A stretch of DNA of 64,000 nt from Rhizobium oryzicola. GTDB taxonomy: Bacteria > Pseudomonadota > Alphaproteobacteria > Rhizobiales > Rhizobiaceae. The notes under the pieces are model-generated. The model was not told the origin of the DNA. It ran no database searches and saw only the letters and a program-made list of their open reading frames with translations. Positions 27,733-35,584 of the stretch are shown in pieces. The stretch covers positions 1 through 64,000 of the forward strand of contig NZ_JAUKWQ010000011.1 in the NCBI RefSeq assembly GCF_030504645.1, given 5' to 3'. Each line of letters starts with the position of its first letter. The first letter of the stretch is position 1. A program made the position numbers and the translations under genes.

Positions 27733-29045
27733 TTGGCGTCCTCTTTCCGTATGACTGAAACCTTGGCGGCCAGATCGGGCCATGTGGGCGCATCGGTGAA
27801 ACGCGACCGCGCGTAGGCAAGCAGGTCTGCGATCTGTTGATCTGTCAGTGCGTCGGCAAAGCCCGGCATGTAAGGTCCGTGGCCAGCGGCAGGCGTGATG
27901 CCGCCCAGCACTACCTTGATAGCATTGCGCGGATCATCCATTTTCAGATCGGACACAACAGATAGTGGCGGCCGTCCTGCCGTTTCCATGGGGGCTCCGC
28001 TCATGTGGCAGCCACCGCAGGCACCGGCGAAAAGCTTCGCCGCGTCTGAAGCCGGCGTCCTGGTCGCTGCCTTCGACGCGGTTGTCCCTTCAGCCTTGGC
28101 CGGATTTGCGTTCGTTTTTGCGGAAGGTGTAGCAGCCGGCTTCATGCGCGAGGCGATGTAGGTTGAGATGGCCCTGACATCTGCGTCATCCACCTCGGAA
28201 AGTCCCTCGGCAACCGGGCCCATCGGGCCACCGGCGGCGCTGTGAGCGCCAGCGATACCGTTCTTCAGGTAATCGAACAGCGACGCCTGATCCCAGCGAC
28301 TGGCAGAAGGGTTGGACGCATCGAGCGCCGGCGCGATCCACCCTTCGGCAACACCGCCTGCCAGATCGGAGCCATGCTCCTCGGCGCCGAGGAGATTGCG
28401 CGGGGTATGGCAACCGCCGCAATGGCCAAGGCCTTCGACCAGATACTTGCCGCGATTCCATTCGTTGTTCTGTGTTTTATCCTGAACGAACGCGGTCTTT
28501 CTCAGGAACAGAAACTTCCAGCCGGCGAGCAAGGGGCGGAAGCCCAGCCCCGGCAACAGATCGTTCGGAGGTTGAACCTCCTTCACCGGCTCGCGGGTCA
28601 TCAGGAAAGCATAAATCGCCTGAAGATCCGCATCATCGACATGTGTGAAATGCTCGTAAGGCAATGCTGGATAAAGATGCGAGCCGTCGCGCGCCACACC
28701 TCTCGTCATCGCGCGCTGGAAGGCGGCGAATGACCAATTGCCGATACCGGTTGTTTCATCCGGCGTTATGTTGTCGGAATAGAGCGTACCGAACGGCGTC
28801 GGCAGAGCTTTCGATCCCGCAAAGGGACGACCGCCATCGGTTGAATGACAGACCACACAATCGCCAATGCTGGCAAGTTCCGCGCCGCGTTTGACTTCTG
28901 CCACCTCGAAGCTGCTCGGAGACGGGCGCGCCACCGGTGGGATGGCTGGCTCATAGACGATAATGGCCGCCGTGACCATGCCGACCAAACCAGCAATGCC
29001 GAGGGCAGAAAGCCAGATCTGGCGTTTGGATTTTACCACGATCAT
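27729..29045 (-). CDS. Membrane-anchored triheme cytochrome c
   Basis: A 438-residue cytochrome with an N-terminal membrane helix (IWLSALGIAGLVGMVTAAII) and three CxxCH heme sites: CVVCH (Cys63), CGGCH (Cys209) and CGGCH (Cys343). The layout equals the alcohol/aldehyde dehydrogenase cytochrome subunit. It is also the heme-rich C-terminal part of nicotinate dehydrogenase NicB, here as a separate gene. An alanine/lysine-rich linker precedes the third heme. I start at ATG 29043-29045 (GGAG 9 bp upstream); ATGs at 29060 and 29099 are alternatives. It is the first gene of the operon and likely delivers electrons to the respiratory chain. Confidence 0.88.
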   Translation of the reverse strand: MIVVKSKRQIWLSALGIAGLVGMVTAAIIVYEPAIPPVARPSPSSFEVAEVKRGAELASIGDCVVCHSTDGGRPFAGSKALPTPFGTLYSDNITPDETTGIGNWSFAAFQRAMTRGVARDGSHLYPALPYEHFTHVDDADLQAIYAFLMTREPVKEVQPPNDLLPGLGFRPLLAGWKFLFLRKTAFVQDKTQNNEWNRGKYLVEGLGHCGGCHTPRNLLGAEEHGSDLAGGVAEGWIAPALDASNPSASRWDQASLFDYLKNGIAGAHSAAGGPMGPVAEGLSEVDDADVRAISTYIASRMKPAATPSAKTNANPAKAEGTTASKAATRTPASDAAKLFAGACGGCHMSGAPMETAGRPPLSVVSDLKMDDPRNAIKVVLGGITPAAGHGPYMPGFADALTDQQIADLLAYARSRFTDAPTWPDLAAKVSVIRKEDAK

Positions 29046-29562
29046 CTCAGCAGGCTCCATCAGGCCATTTATTCGCCTTCGGTCCCGTGGGTTATTCATC
29101 CTGGTTAGGACAGAGGTCGGGCTTTGGATCGAAGACTTCAGGGCATGAGGATAGAATTGTGCTGACCGGGTTTGAACTATCGACTGGTATACGCGTGCTC
29201 ATACTCCAGTATAGCTGGAGAAGCTGACACGCAGTCGACGCGAGCAACCATGACAGGGGCGTGGGTCGTCAGAGCCTGGATACCGCGATCGCAAAAATCA
29301 TGATCGCCGGAGTTTCTCGAAGCTAAAGCCATGAGTGACTGATCCGCATTGACTGATTTTGCGGCGGCCGGACATCTTCCGGTCTTGAACGGACCACGTG
29401 CTACAAGCGCGGGAATTCGTCTTGACGCGCGCTTGAATTTTGCGATCAGAGATCGTACAAAAATTTGATCAAATTATTAGAGGCGATAAAGTGCGCCTTC
29501 CCGGCAGAAGAAGGTCGCTCTTCCGCAGAAGCAATCTCATAAAAGCGGCCACGAGGTGAACC
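29046..29562. other. Divergent control region between cytochrome c and aminotransferase
   Basis: 517 bp without a gene (the first part may be coding if the cytochrome starts at 29099). It contains a dyad CTCCAG-TATAG-CTGGAG at 29204-29220 and the 14-bp palindrome at 29462-29475. The aminotransferase ribosome site GAGGTGA follows near 29552. It should hold the promoters of both operons. Confidence 0.5.
29462..29475. promoter_or_regulatory. Palindrome AATTTGATCAAATT (copy 1), candidate GntR operator
   Basis: A perfect 14-bp palindrome 87 bp upstream of the aminotransferase start. The identical sequence occurs at 33499 next to the FCD-type GntR gene. FCD regulators of this kind bind short AT-rich palindromes with a central GATC or similar core. 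The duplication across one catabolic gene set makes a shared operator likely. Confidence 0.65.
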
Positions 29563-30945
29563 ATGAGCATTCTCAACAATACCCGCGAGCTTCAACGCAT
29601 CGACGCGGCGCACCATCTGCACCCATTCACCAATACGCGAGAACTGAACGGCCGAGGTGCGCGCATCATCACCTCAGCCAAAGGCGTCTATCTAAACGAT
29701 GCCGATGGTAACAGGATCCTCGACGGCATGAGCGGTTTGTGGTGCGTGAATGTGGGTCATGGCCGCAAGGAGATCGTCAGTGCTGTCGCAAATCAGATGG
29801 AGCAGCTGACCTTCTACAACACCTTCTTCAATACGACCCATCCGCCGGTGATCGAACTGTCGCGCCTACTTTCCGAAGTAACGCCACCGCAGTTCAATTA
29901 TTTCCATTTCACCGGCTCCGGTTCCGATTCCAACGACACCATTTTCCGTATGGCCCGGTATTACTGGGAGCTCGAGGGCAAGCCGGAGAAATCGATCTTC
30001 ATTTCTCGCCGCGGTGCCTATCACGGCTCCACCGTTGTGGCGGCATCATTTGGTGGCTTCAATTCCATGCACAAGCAGGGAGGCCTGCCGATCGACGGGA
30101 TCTACCACGCGCCATCGCCGGACTGGTGGAGCAATGGCGGCGATTTGAGCCCCGAGGAGTTTGGTCGCAAGGTGGCTGCGCAGACATTGGCGCTGATTGA
30201 TGGCATCGGCGCCCACCGCATCGCCGCCATGATTGGGGAGCCGATTATGGGTGCTGGTGGCGTGATCATCCCGCCGAAGACCTACTGGCCAATCATTGCT
30301 CAGGGCCTGAAAGAACGTGACATCCTGTTCATTTCAGACGAGGTGATTTGCGGTTTCGGCCGTACGGGGCAATGGTTCGGCTGTGAGTTCATGGGCACGG
30401 AGCCAGACTTCATGACCATGGCGAAGGGCATTACCTCTGGCTATGTGCCAATGGGTGCTGTGGCGGTTTCAGACCGTGTGGCCAAGGTGCTCATAGAGAA
30501 GGGTGACGAGTTTACCCATGGTTATACCTACTCTGGCCACCCGGCAGCCTGCGCGGCCTCCATCGCCACGATCGGCATCATGCGTTCTGAAAAGCTTGTT
30601 GAGCATGTTCGCGAGGACGTCGGCCCCTATCTGAAAGAGAAATGGCTGACATTGGCGGATCACCCGATGGTCGGTGAGGCGGTTATGGAAGGTCTCATAG
30701 GCGCCTTCCAGTTCACATCCAATAAAAGCGCGCGTGCGGGTTTCCCCGAAGCGGCGAAAATTGGTTTTACCGCGCGTGAGCATTCTTTCCAGAATGGTCT
30801 TGTGATGCGCGCGGTTGGGGACCGCATGGTCATTGCACCGCCCCTCACGCTAACCCGAGCCGAGGCTGACGATCTGGTCGAGAAAGCGGCTAGGGTCACC
30901 GATCTCACCTATGCCTATGCTAAGAAGCAGGGTCTGATGGCATGA
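29563..30945 (+). CDS. Class III (omega) aminotransferase, putrescine/pyruvate type
   Basis: A 460-residue PLP enzyme. The active-site lysine is in FMTMAKGITSGYVPMG, the cofactor Asp is in FISDEVICGFGRTG, and HGYTYSGHPAACAA and the N-terminal LHPFTNTREL region are typical of SpuC-like omega-aminotransferases. They move the amino group from putrescine, beta-alanine or similar amines to pyruvate. The start ATG 29563 has GAGGTGA upstream. It stands next to two glutamine-synthetase-like amine ligases and shares an operator-like palindrome with the second, pointing to polyamine or amine catabolism. Confidence 0.88.
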   Translation: MSILNNTRELQRIDAAHHLHPFTNTRELNGRGARIITSAKGVYLNDADGNRILDGMSGLWCVNVGHGRKEIVSAVANQMEQLTFYNTFFNTTHPPVIELSRLLSEVTPPQFNYFHFTGSGSDSNDTIFRMARYYWELEGKPEKSIFISRRGAYHGSTVVAASFGGFNSMHKQGGLPIDGIYHAPSPDWWSNGGDLSPEEFGRKVAAQTLALIDGIGAHRIAAMIGEPIMGAGGVIIPPKTYWPIIAQGLKERDILFISDEVICGFGRTGQWFGCEFMGTEPDFMTMAKGITSGYVPMGAVAVSDRVAKVLIEKGDEFTHGYTYSGHPAACAASIATIGIMRSEKLVEHVREDVGPYLKEKWLTLADHPMVGEAVMEGLIGAFQFTSNKSARAGFPEAAKIGFTAREHSFQNGLVMRAVGDRMVIAPPLTLTRAEADDLVEKAARVTDLTYAYAKKQGLMA

Positions 30946-30949
30946 TACG

Positions 30950-31247
30950 CTAGGGTGAGGGCCCAATCATCTTGTTGAAATGGTGTGAGGCGATCCGGAT
31001 GAGATACGAGGCGAAGAACGGAGGCGATGCAAAGGCATCGGCGAGGCTTTTCAACGACGTAGCTCGCCGGATCGACCACATCCCGAGCATAATCCTCTCA
31101 GGATTATGCGGGAGGACGCGCGAACGGCTGCGATCTGCTTTGTCGAAGCGCTTGAATGGGTGCCGGACCCATTCGTGCGCGCTTCTCCTCGCATATCATG
31201 GCCGTTCATCGCGCCATTTCAATAATATGATTGAGCCCTCACCCTAG
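30950..31247. mobile_element. MITE-like element with 34-bp terminal inverted repeats
   Basis: The two ends are inverted copies: 31 of 34 positions match between 30950-30983 and the complement of 31214-31247, including an unbroken CTAGGGTGAGGGC at the tips. The tips end in CTAG, which may be a duplicated YTAR target as used by some IS5-group elements. The 298-bp interior has no credible gene but holds three hairpins: 31025-31040 (CGATGC/GCATCG), 31087-31109 (GCATAATCCT/AGGATTATGC) and 31154-31174 (GAATGGGT/ACCCATTC). It begins 5 bp after the aminotransferase stop and lies in the leader of the next gene. Non-autonomous and probably mobilised in trans. Confidence 0.72.
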
Positions 31248-31309
31248 GCTCCACGTTCAGCCGTTGGCGATCGTGGAGCCGTTTGATGTGACTGGAACAA
31301 GACAAAGCA

Positions 31310-32692
31310 ATGAAGATAGCATCGCCCAGTGGCTCCCATTTCGAAGAGGCGGAAGAATTTCTGGCTCGATACCCGCAGGTCGAAGGAATCGATATCGTCA
31401 TGACCGACTGCCACGGCATTGGTCGCGGCAAGATCATTCGACGTCATGAGCTTGCCTCGCTCTATCATTCCGGTCGGGCCATGCCGGCTTCCCTGTTCGG
31501 GCAGGATGTAGCAGGCGATGACGTCGATAGTTCGGGCGTCGTGCTGACGGATGGCGGTGGCGATAAGCGATGCTGGCCTATTCCGTCCACTCTGGGAATG
31601 ATGCCGCATACGGGGCGCGGTCAGGTCCTGGTCAGCATGTATAATCCCGATGGGAGCGCCTTTGATGCTGAGCCACGCCACGCGCTGGTGCGCCAGGTGG
31701 AGCGGGCAGCGAAGCCGGGCTTTACGCCGATGGGTGCTTTCGAGCTGGAATTCTATCTCATCGATAAGGAACGTGACAGCAGCAGGCGATACCAGCCGGC
31801 GCGCTATGCGCTGAACGGTCGCCATTCCGTTCAGCGCAATACGATGTCCGTCGATGAACTGGATGAGATGTCACCACTGTTTGATGTCATTTACCAGGGT
31901 GCGGCGCATTTGGGGCTTACGCTGGAATCGCTCATCTCAGAATATGCGGCAGGCCAGTATGAGTTGACGATTCGGTATCGCGATCTTCTGCGCGCTGCGG
32001 ATGATGTTGTCATCGCCAAGCGTCTCATTCGCTCCGCGGCGCGTCGGTTTGGGATGGAGGCCTGCTTCATGGCCAAGCCCTTCGGCCAGCAGGCAGGCTC
32101 AGGCATGCATCTTCATCTTTCGCTTCGCAATGACGTCGGCGAAAATCTCTATGGCGACCAGCCCGATGGTCGGCTTAGTCCGGTTATGCTGCAGTCGATT
32201 GCCGGTATCCGTGAAACGGTTGGCGACACAATGCTGGTTCTGGCTCCTTTCCTCAACTCCTGGAGACGGTTTGCATCTGTCTCCTATTCTCCCGCCTCCG
32301 ACGATTGGGGCGTCGAGAATAGAACGGTAGCCCTGAGGGTGCCCGGTACTCCGGGCAAAGGACGCCATTTCGAACATCGTGTGGCCGGGGTTGATGCCAA
32401 CCCTTATATGGTCGCCGCTGTTACGCTTGCCGGCGCGCTGCAAGGCATTGAAAGCAAGGCAGACCCGGGACCACCGGTCGAAGGGCATCTCCACAGTGAT
32501 GCGCGCGCGCATAGCAGCCTGCCGCAAAGCTGGCTTGATGCCATCGACCGAGCTGAGCATTCCAGTTTCGTTCGCCAGGCGCTTGGGCCGATGCTCCATC
32601 AGGCATTCATCGCGGTGAAACGCGCCGAGTATGAACGGCTGGCGCTGGAGGTTTCCGAGGCCGAATGGGATCTCTACGGCTTTGTCGTTTAG
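31310..32692 (+). CDS. Glutamine-synthetase-family amine ligase (gamma-glutamylpolyamine synthetase-like)
   Basis: A 460-residue member of the glutamine synthetase family. It has the metal site FELEFYLI, the GQYEL strand, the nucleotide/ammonia site KPFGQQAGSGMHLHLS, and the substrate-binding NRTVALRVPG followed by EHRVAGVDANPY. The context with an aminotransferase and a second ligase fits PuuA-type enzymes, which attach glutamate to putrescine or other amines, rather than ammonia-assimilating GlnA. The start ATG 31310 has only a weak ribosome site. The MITE-like element separates it from the aminotransferase. Confidence 0.85.
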   Translation: MKIASPSGSHFEEAEEFLARYPQVEGIDIVMTDCHGIGRGKIIRRHELASLYHSGRAMPASLFGQDVAGDDVDSSGVVLTDGGGDKRCWPIPSTLGMMPHTGRGQVLVSMYNPDGSAFDAEPRHALVRQVERAAKPGFTPMGAFELEFYLIDKERDSSRRYQPARYALNGRHSVQRNTMSVDELDEMSPLFDVIYQGAAHLGLTLESLISEYAAGQYELTIRYRDLLRAADDVVIAKRLIRSAARRFGMEACFMAKPFGQQAGSGMHLHLSLRNDVGENLYGDQPDGRLSPVMLQSIAGIRETVGDTMLVLAPFLNSWRRFASVSYSPASDDWGVENRTVALRVPGTPGKGRHFEHRVAGVDANPYMVAAVTLAGALQGIESKADPGPPVEGHLHSDARAHSSLPQSWLDAIDRAEHSSFVRQALGPMLHQAFIAVKRAEYERLALEVSEAEWDLYGFVV

Positions 32693-32718
32693 AAAGACGA
32701 CACTGCCGAGCTCTCAAA

Positions 32719-33387
32719 TTATGAGCTGTTACCGGAGAGAAATGACCGCCCAAGATGACCGACGCCATCCTGAATATCGGCAGTAATGGCGGCGCGCAGC
32801 GCGTCTGCATTTTTAGCGTCGATCGCTTGCATGGCTTCTGCATGGCGATCAACCCGGTAGCTTTCCGCGAGATTGGCCGTCGCCGCTCTCATGAAGGGAC
32901 CGAGGCGTAGCCAGACCGATTCCAGAAGGTCGAGCAGTACGCCCTGGCCGCTTGCCTCGTAGATGCACCGGTGAAAGGAGAAGTTGAGGGCAATTGCCTT
33001 CTCCAATTCCTCGGCCGCGTAGGCTGCTTCCAACTCCATATCTATCGTTTGCAGGCGCGCGAGGCGCGTTGAGTCGATGAATGGCAGGGCCCGCTCGGCC
33101 GCAAGTGTTTCCAGGGCAATACGGGTGGCAAGAATTTCGTCGAACTTTGCCGCAGTCATAGCCGGCACGCGAACCCGTCGATTGTCGAGGTATTCCAGAG
33201 CGCCGTCAGCCACGAGCCGGTGCAAGGCCTCCCGCACAGGCATTGGACTTACGCCCAGTTTTTCGGCCACACCCAAGATGGTAATAGGACGGCCTGGCTC
33301 TACTATGCCAGACATGATGTCACCGCGCAGGGTTCTATAAACCCGCTGTTTGACTGATTCTTCAGTTTTTTTCGGCGTTTGTGCCAT
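32719..33387 (-). CDS. GntR-family regulator, FCD type
   Basis: A 222-residue regulator. The N-terminal winged helix contains ILGVAEKLGVSPMPVREAL and RRVRVPAM. The C-terminal FCD domain has the helical pattern FSFHRCIYEASG with a likely metal-binding Asp/His set. I start at ATG 33385-33387, preceded by GGGAG; the longer frame is unsupported. It lies between the two ligase genes on the opposite strand, with two palindromes in its own upstream region. A role as the repressor of the amine-catabolism set is inferred. Confidence 0.9.
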   Translation of the reverse strand: MAQTPKKTEESVKQRVYRTLRGDIMSGIVEPGRPITILGVAEKLGVSPMPVREALHRLVADGALEYLDNRRVRVPAMTAAKFDEILATRIALETLAAERALPFIDSTRLARLQTIDMELEAAYAAEELEKAIALNFSFHRCIYEASGQGVLLDLLESVWLRLGPFMRAATANLAESYRVDRHAEAMQAIDAKNADALRAAITADIQDGVGHLGRSFLSGNSS

Positions 33388-33498
33388 TCTGGCTCCCGGC
33401 ATTTCAACGTGGCGCAAATCATCTTCCCGATCGTAGCACAAGAAAATCCTCAAAGAGGCCCATGCTGAATTTACACAGGTGCGGCACATTGTTGTTGT

Positions 33499-33512
33499 AA
33501 TTTGATCAAATT
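33499..33512. promoter_or_regulatory. Palindrome AATTTGATCAAATT (copy 2), candidate GntR operator
   Basis: Identical to the 14-bp palindrome at 29462. It is 112 bp upstream of the GntR start and in the shared region with the second ligase. Together the two copies define a small candidate regulon. Confidence 0.65.
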
Positions 33513-33516
33513 TAGC

Positions 33517-33531
33517 TTTGATGGCATCAAA
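33517..33531. promoter_or_regulatory. Adjacent dyad TTTGATG-G-CATCAAA
   Basis: Seven-base perfect arms around one base, with TTTGAT/ATCAAA half-sites like the neighbouring palindrome. The centres are about 18 bp apart, just under two helical turns, which would allow cooperative binding by two dimers. Confidence 0.45.
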
Positions 33532-33847
33532 AGACGATCGCAGATCGCAAGTGGGAAACGTGGCTATGCAAGCAGATTCGGCGTCGGAGAGGCAACGCTG
33601 CTTATCTGAGGCGAATTACCAATGAGTGGGGGATCTATGGGGCCGGCGATGACATATGCTTGTCCTTATCAAGCTCTTTGTGGAAGGCTGCATTCAGCGA
33701 TATCAAGGCCACTGCGCCAGAGGCGACCTCCACGGTCTGTCCAGTTATGACGATCTCTGACGGCAAGATGAGGCTTCGAGGCATAAGCCAGGAAGCTCAG
33801 CATCCGTTGGGTAATCCCGCCCGCGTATGCTCAATAAAAGGTGCATG

Positions 33848-35203
33848 ATGATCAATGAGAAAGACGCAAGACAATTTCTCGACGCCAATAAGGATATAGA
33901 AATCCTCGAAGCCTTCGTCATCGACGTGAATGGCGTTCCAAGAGGCAAATGGATACCACGGGAGCGAGCGCTGGATGTTCTCACCAAGGGCATGGCGATG
34001 CCTCGCTCTGTCTACGCACTGGATGTGTGGGGCAGGGACGTCAGCGAAGCTGGCCTTGCGGAGGGCACCGGCGATCCGGATGGAATCTGTCTGCCTGTAC
34101 CAAACACTCTTTCGCGCGTGACCTGGCTCGCACGGCCCACCGCACAGGTGTTGCTGCAGATGACGGTCGATGGCGCGCCCTTTTACGCTGATCCGCGCCA
34201 CGTTCTTGGTAACGTGGTCGACCGCTTCAAACAGGATGGCTTGACCCCTGTTGTCGCGACAGAGTTGGAATTCTATCTCATCGATCCTATCCGCTCAGCG
34301 CTTGACCCGGTGCGCCCACCCAATAGCCGGGAAGGCCGCTGGCACACAGGCCAGACACAGGTTCTTTCGATTTCCGAATTGCAGGACTTCGAGGAAGTCT
34401 TTCATGCCATCTCGTCTGCTGCACGTGCTCAAGGTATTCCCGCCGATACGACGCTACGCGAAAACGGCCCCGGCCAGTATGAAATCAATCTGAACCATGT
34501 GCCGGATGCGCTCCGAGCGGCGGACTACGCCGTGTTGTTGAAGCGCATCGTGAAGGGCGTGGCCCGTGCCCATGATCTGGATGCCACCTTCATGGCCAAG
34601 CCCTACGGCACTCAGGCCGGCAGCGGCATGCATGTGCATTTCTCGATCTTGGATGACGAGGGCCGTAACATCTTCGTAGGCGAAGACGGCCCCTCGGAAC
34701 GGTTGATGCATAGTGTGGGCGGCTTGCTGGATACCATGGGCGATAGCATGGCGATTCTGGCGCCCCACCAGAATTCCTATCGTCGTCTGCGCCCTTCCGA
34801 ACACGCGCCGACCTATGCCTCCTGGGGCTTTGACAATCGTTCGGCCGCGGTGCGCGTGATTACGACACCCAAGCCCGCAACGCGTATCGAGCACCGCGTG
34901 GCAGGCGCCGATGCAAATCCTTATCTAGCGCTTGCCATGATCTTGGCAGGAGCCCGTACCGGCATGCGGGAGAAGAGAATGCCCGGCGGGGCAATTTCGG
35001 GAGACGATCATTCCATCACGCATGAGCCATTGCCGACGAACTGGGATCAGTCGTTGCGCAGTTTTTCGAAGTCTACCTTCGCGCTGACGGCGCTCGGCCA
35101 GCAGTATTGCAAGCTCTACCGCGCCTGCAAGCATCAGGAACTGGCGGAATTTGCGATACGTGTCACGGATGTCGAATATGATGCCTATATCCGCACAGCC
35201 TAA
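33848..35203 (+). CDS. Second glutamine-synthetase-family amine ligase
   Basis: A 451-residue glutamine-synthetase-family protein. Motifs: ELEFYLIDPIRS, LRENGPGQYEINLNH, KPYGTQAGSGMHVHFS, then NRSAAVRVI and EHRVAGADANPY. It is a divergent paralogue of the 31310 gene, so the pair probably acts on different amines or on successive steps. ATG 33848 has AAAGG 7 nt upstream; ATG 33845 and 33827 are also in frame. Confidence 0.85.
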   Translation: MINEKDARQFLDANKDIEILEAFVIDVNGVPRGKWIPRERALDVLTKGMAMPRSVYALDVWGRDVSEAGLAEGTGDPDGICLPVPNTLSRVTWLARPTAQVLLQMTVDGAPFYADPRHVLGNVVDRFKQDGLTPVVATELEFYLIDPIRSALDPVRPPNSREGRWHTGQTQVLSISELQDFEEVFHAISSAARAQGIPADTTLRENGPGQYEINLNHVPDALRAADYAVLLKRIVKGVARAHDLDATFMAKPYGTQAGSGMHVHFSILDDEGRNIFVGEDGPSERLMHSVGGLLDTMGDSMAILAPHQNSYRRLRPSEHAPTYASWGFDNRSAAVRVITTPKPATRIEHRVAGADANPYLALAMILAGARTGMREKRMPGGAISGDDHSITHEPLPTNWDQSLRSFSKSTFALTALGQQYCKLYRACKHQELAEFAIRVTDVEYDAYIRTA

Positions 35204-35584
35204 ACCCCGTTCGCTGACGATCCTGCCTGGCCTCGAGCCACTCGACCGTATAATGGATATACCCTTCGTGTCTCGGCTTGATCTCGTCACAAAATCGCTC
35301 CGTCAGAATGATCCCGAGTTTGCCGGATATGCTCTAGCCGTAGCGCGCGGCTGCTTGTGTGCTGTTCCCAGCTTTGTCCACCTTCTAGCCCAAAGCCTTC
35401 GCCATCAGATCATGGCGAAGGCTTTGGGCCCGGCTCGGGCTTGCGGAAGCGCGGGGCACACAGCCTACCGGCCGAGAAGCTGCAGGCTGCAAGCCGGATG
35501 TACCAGGCGCGATGCCCTTCGCCGAACGGCTCGATCCTAACGAAAAATGCTAGCTGCAGAACGAATTATTTAGCCTGCGGCGCC
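35204..35584. other. Gap between second ligase and SMP-30 gene
   Basis: 381 bp between convergent genes with no gene I recognise. Its main feature is the long hairpin at 35388-35429. The length is generous for a convergent gap here, so decayed sequence is possible. Confidence 0.45.
35388..35429. terminator. Long perfect hairpin, possible bidirectional terminator
   Basis: Arms GCCCAAAGCCTTCGCCAT and its exact complement (18 bp) flank a 6-nt loop. It sits between two convergent genes, where a bidirectional terminator is expected. It is longer than usual and lacks T tracts, so a repeat-element origin is also possible. Confidence 0.5.

Larger units (their letters stand above)
33388..33847. other. 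Divergent control region between GntR and second ligase
   Basis: 460 bp without a supported gene. It contains the palindrome at 33499-33512 and a second dyad at 33517-33531, then about 300 bp of undistinguished sequence leading to AAAGG just before the ligase start. A short frame at 33660-33848 resembles nothing known. Confidence 0.5.

Noticed and set aside
23802..29045. Assignment as a complete nicotinate degradation cluster
   Set aside because: Only hydroxylation genes are present; no dioxygenase, deformylase, amidase or isomerase follows.
30972..31247. A 91-codon frame inside the MITE-like element
   Set aside because: It runs through both terminal repeats and all hairpins and has no domain, so it is not a gene.
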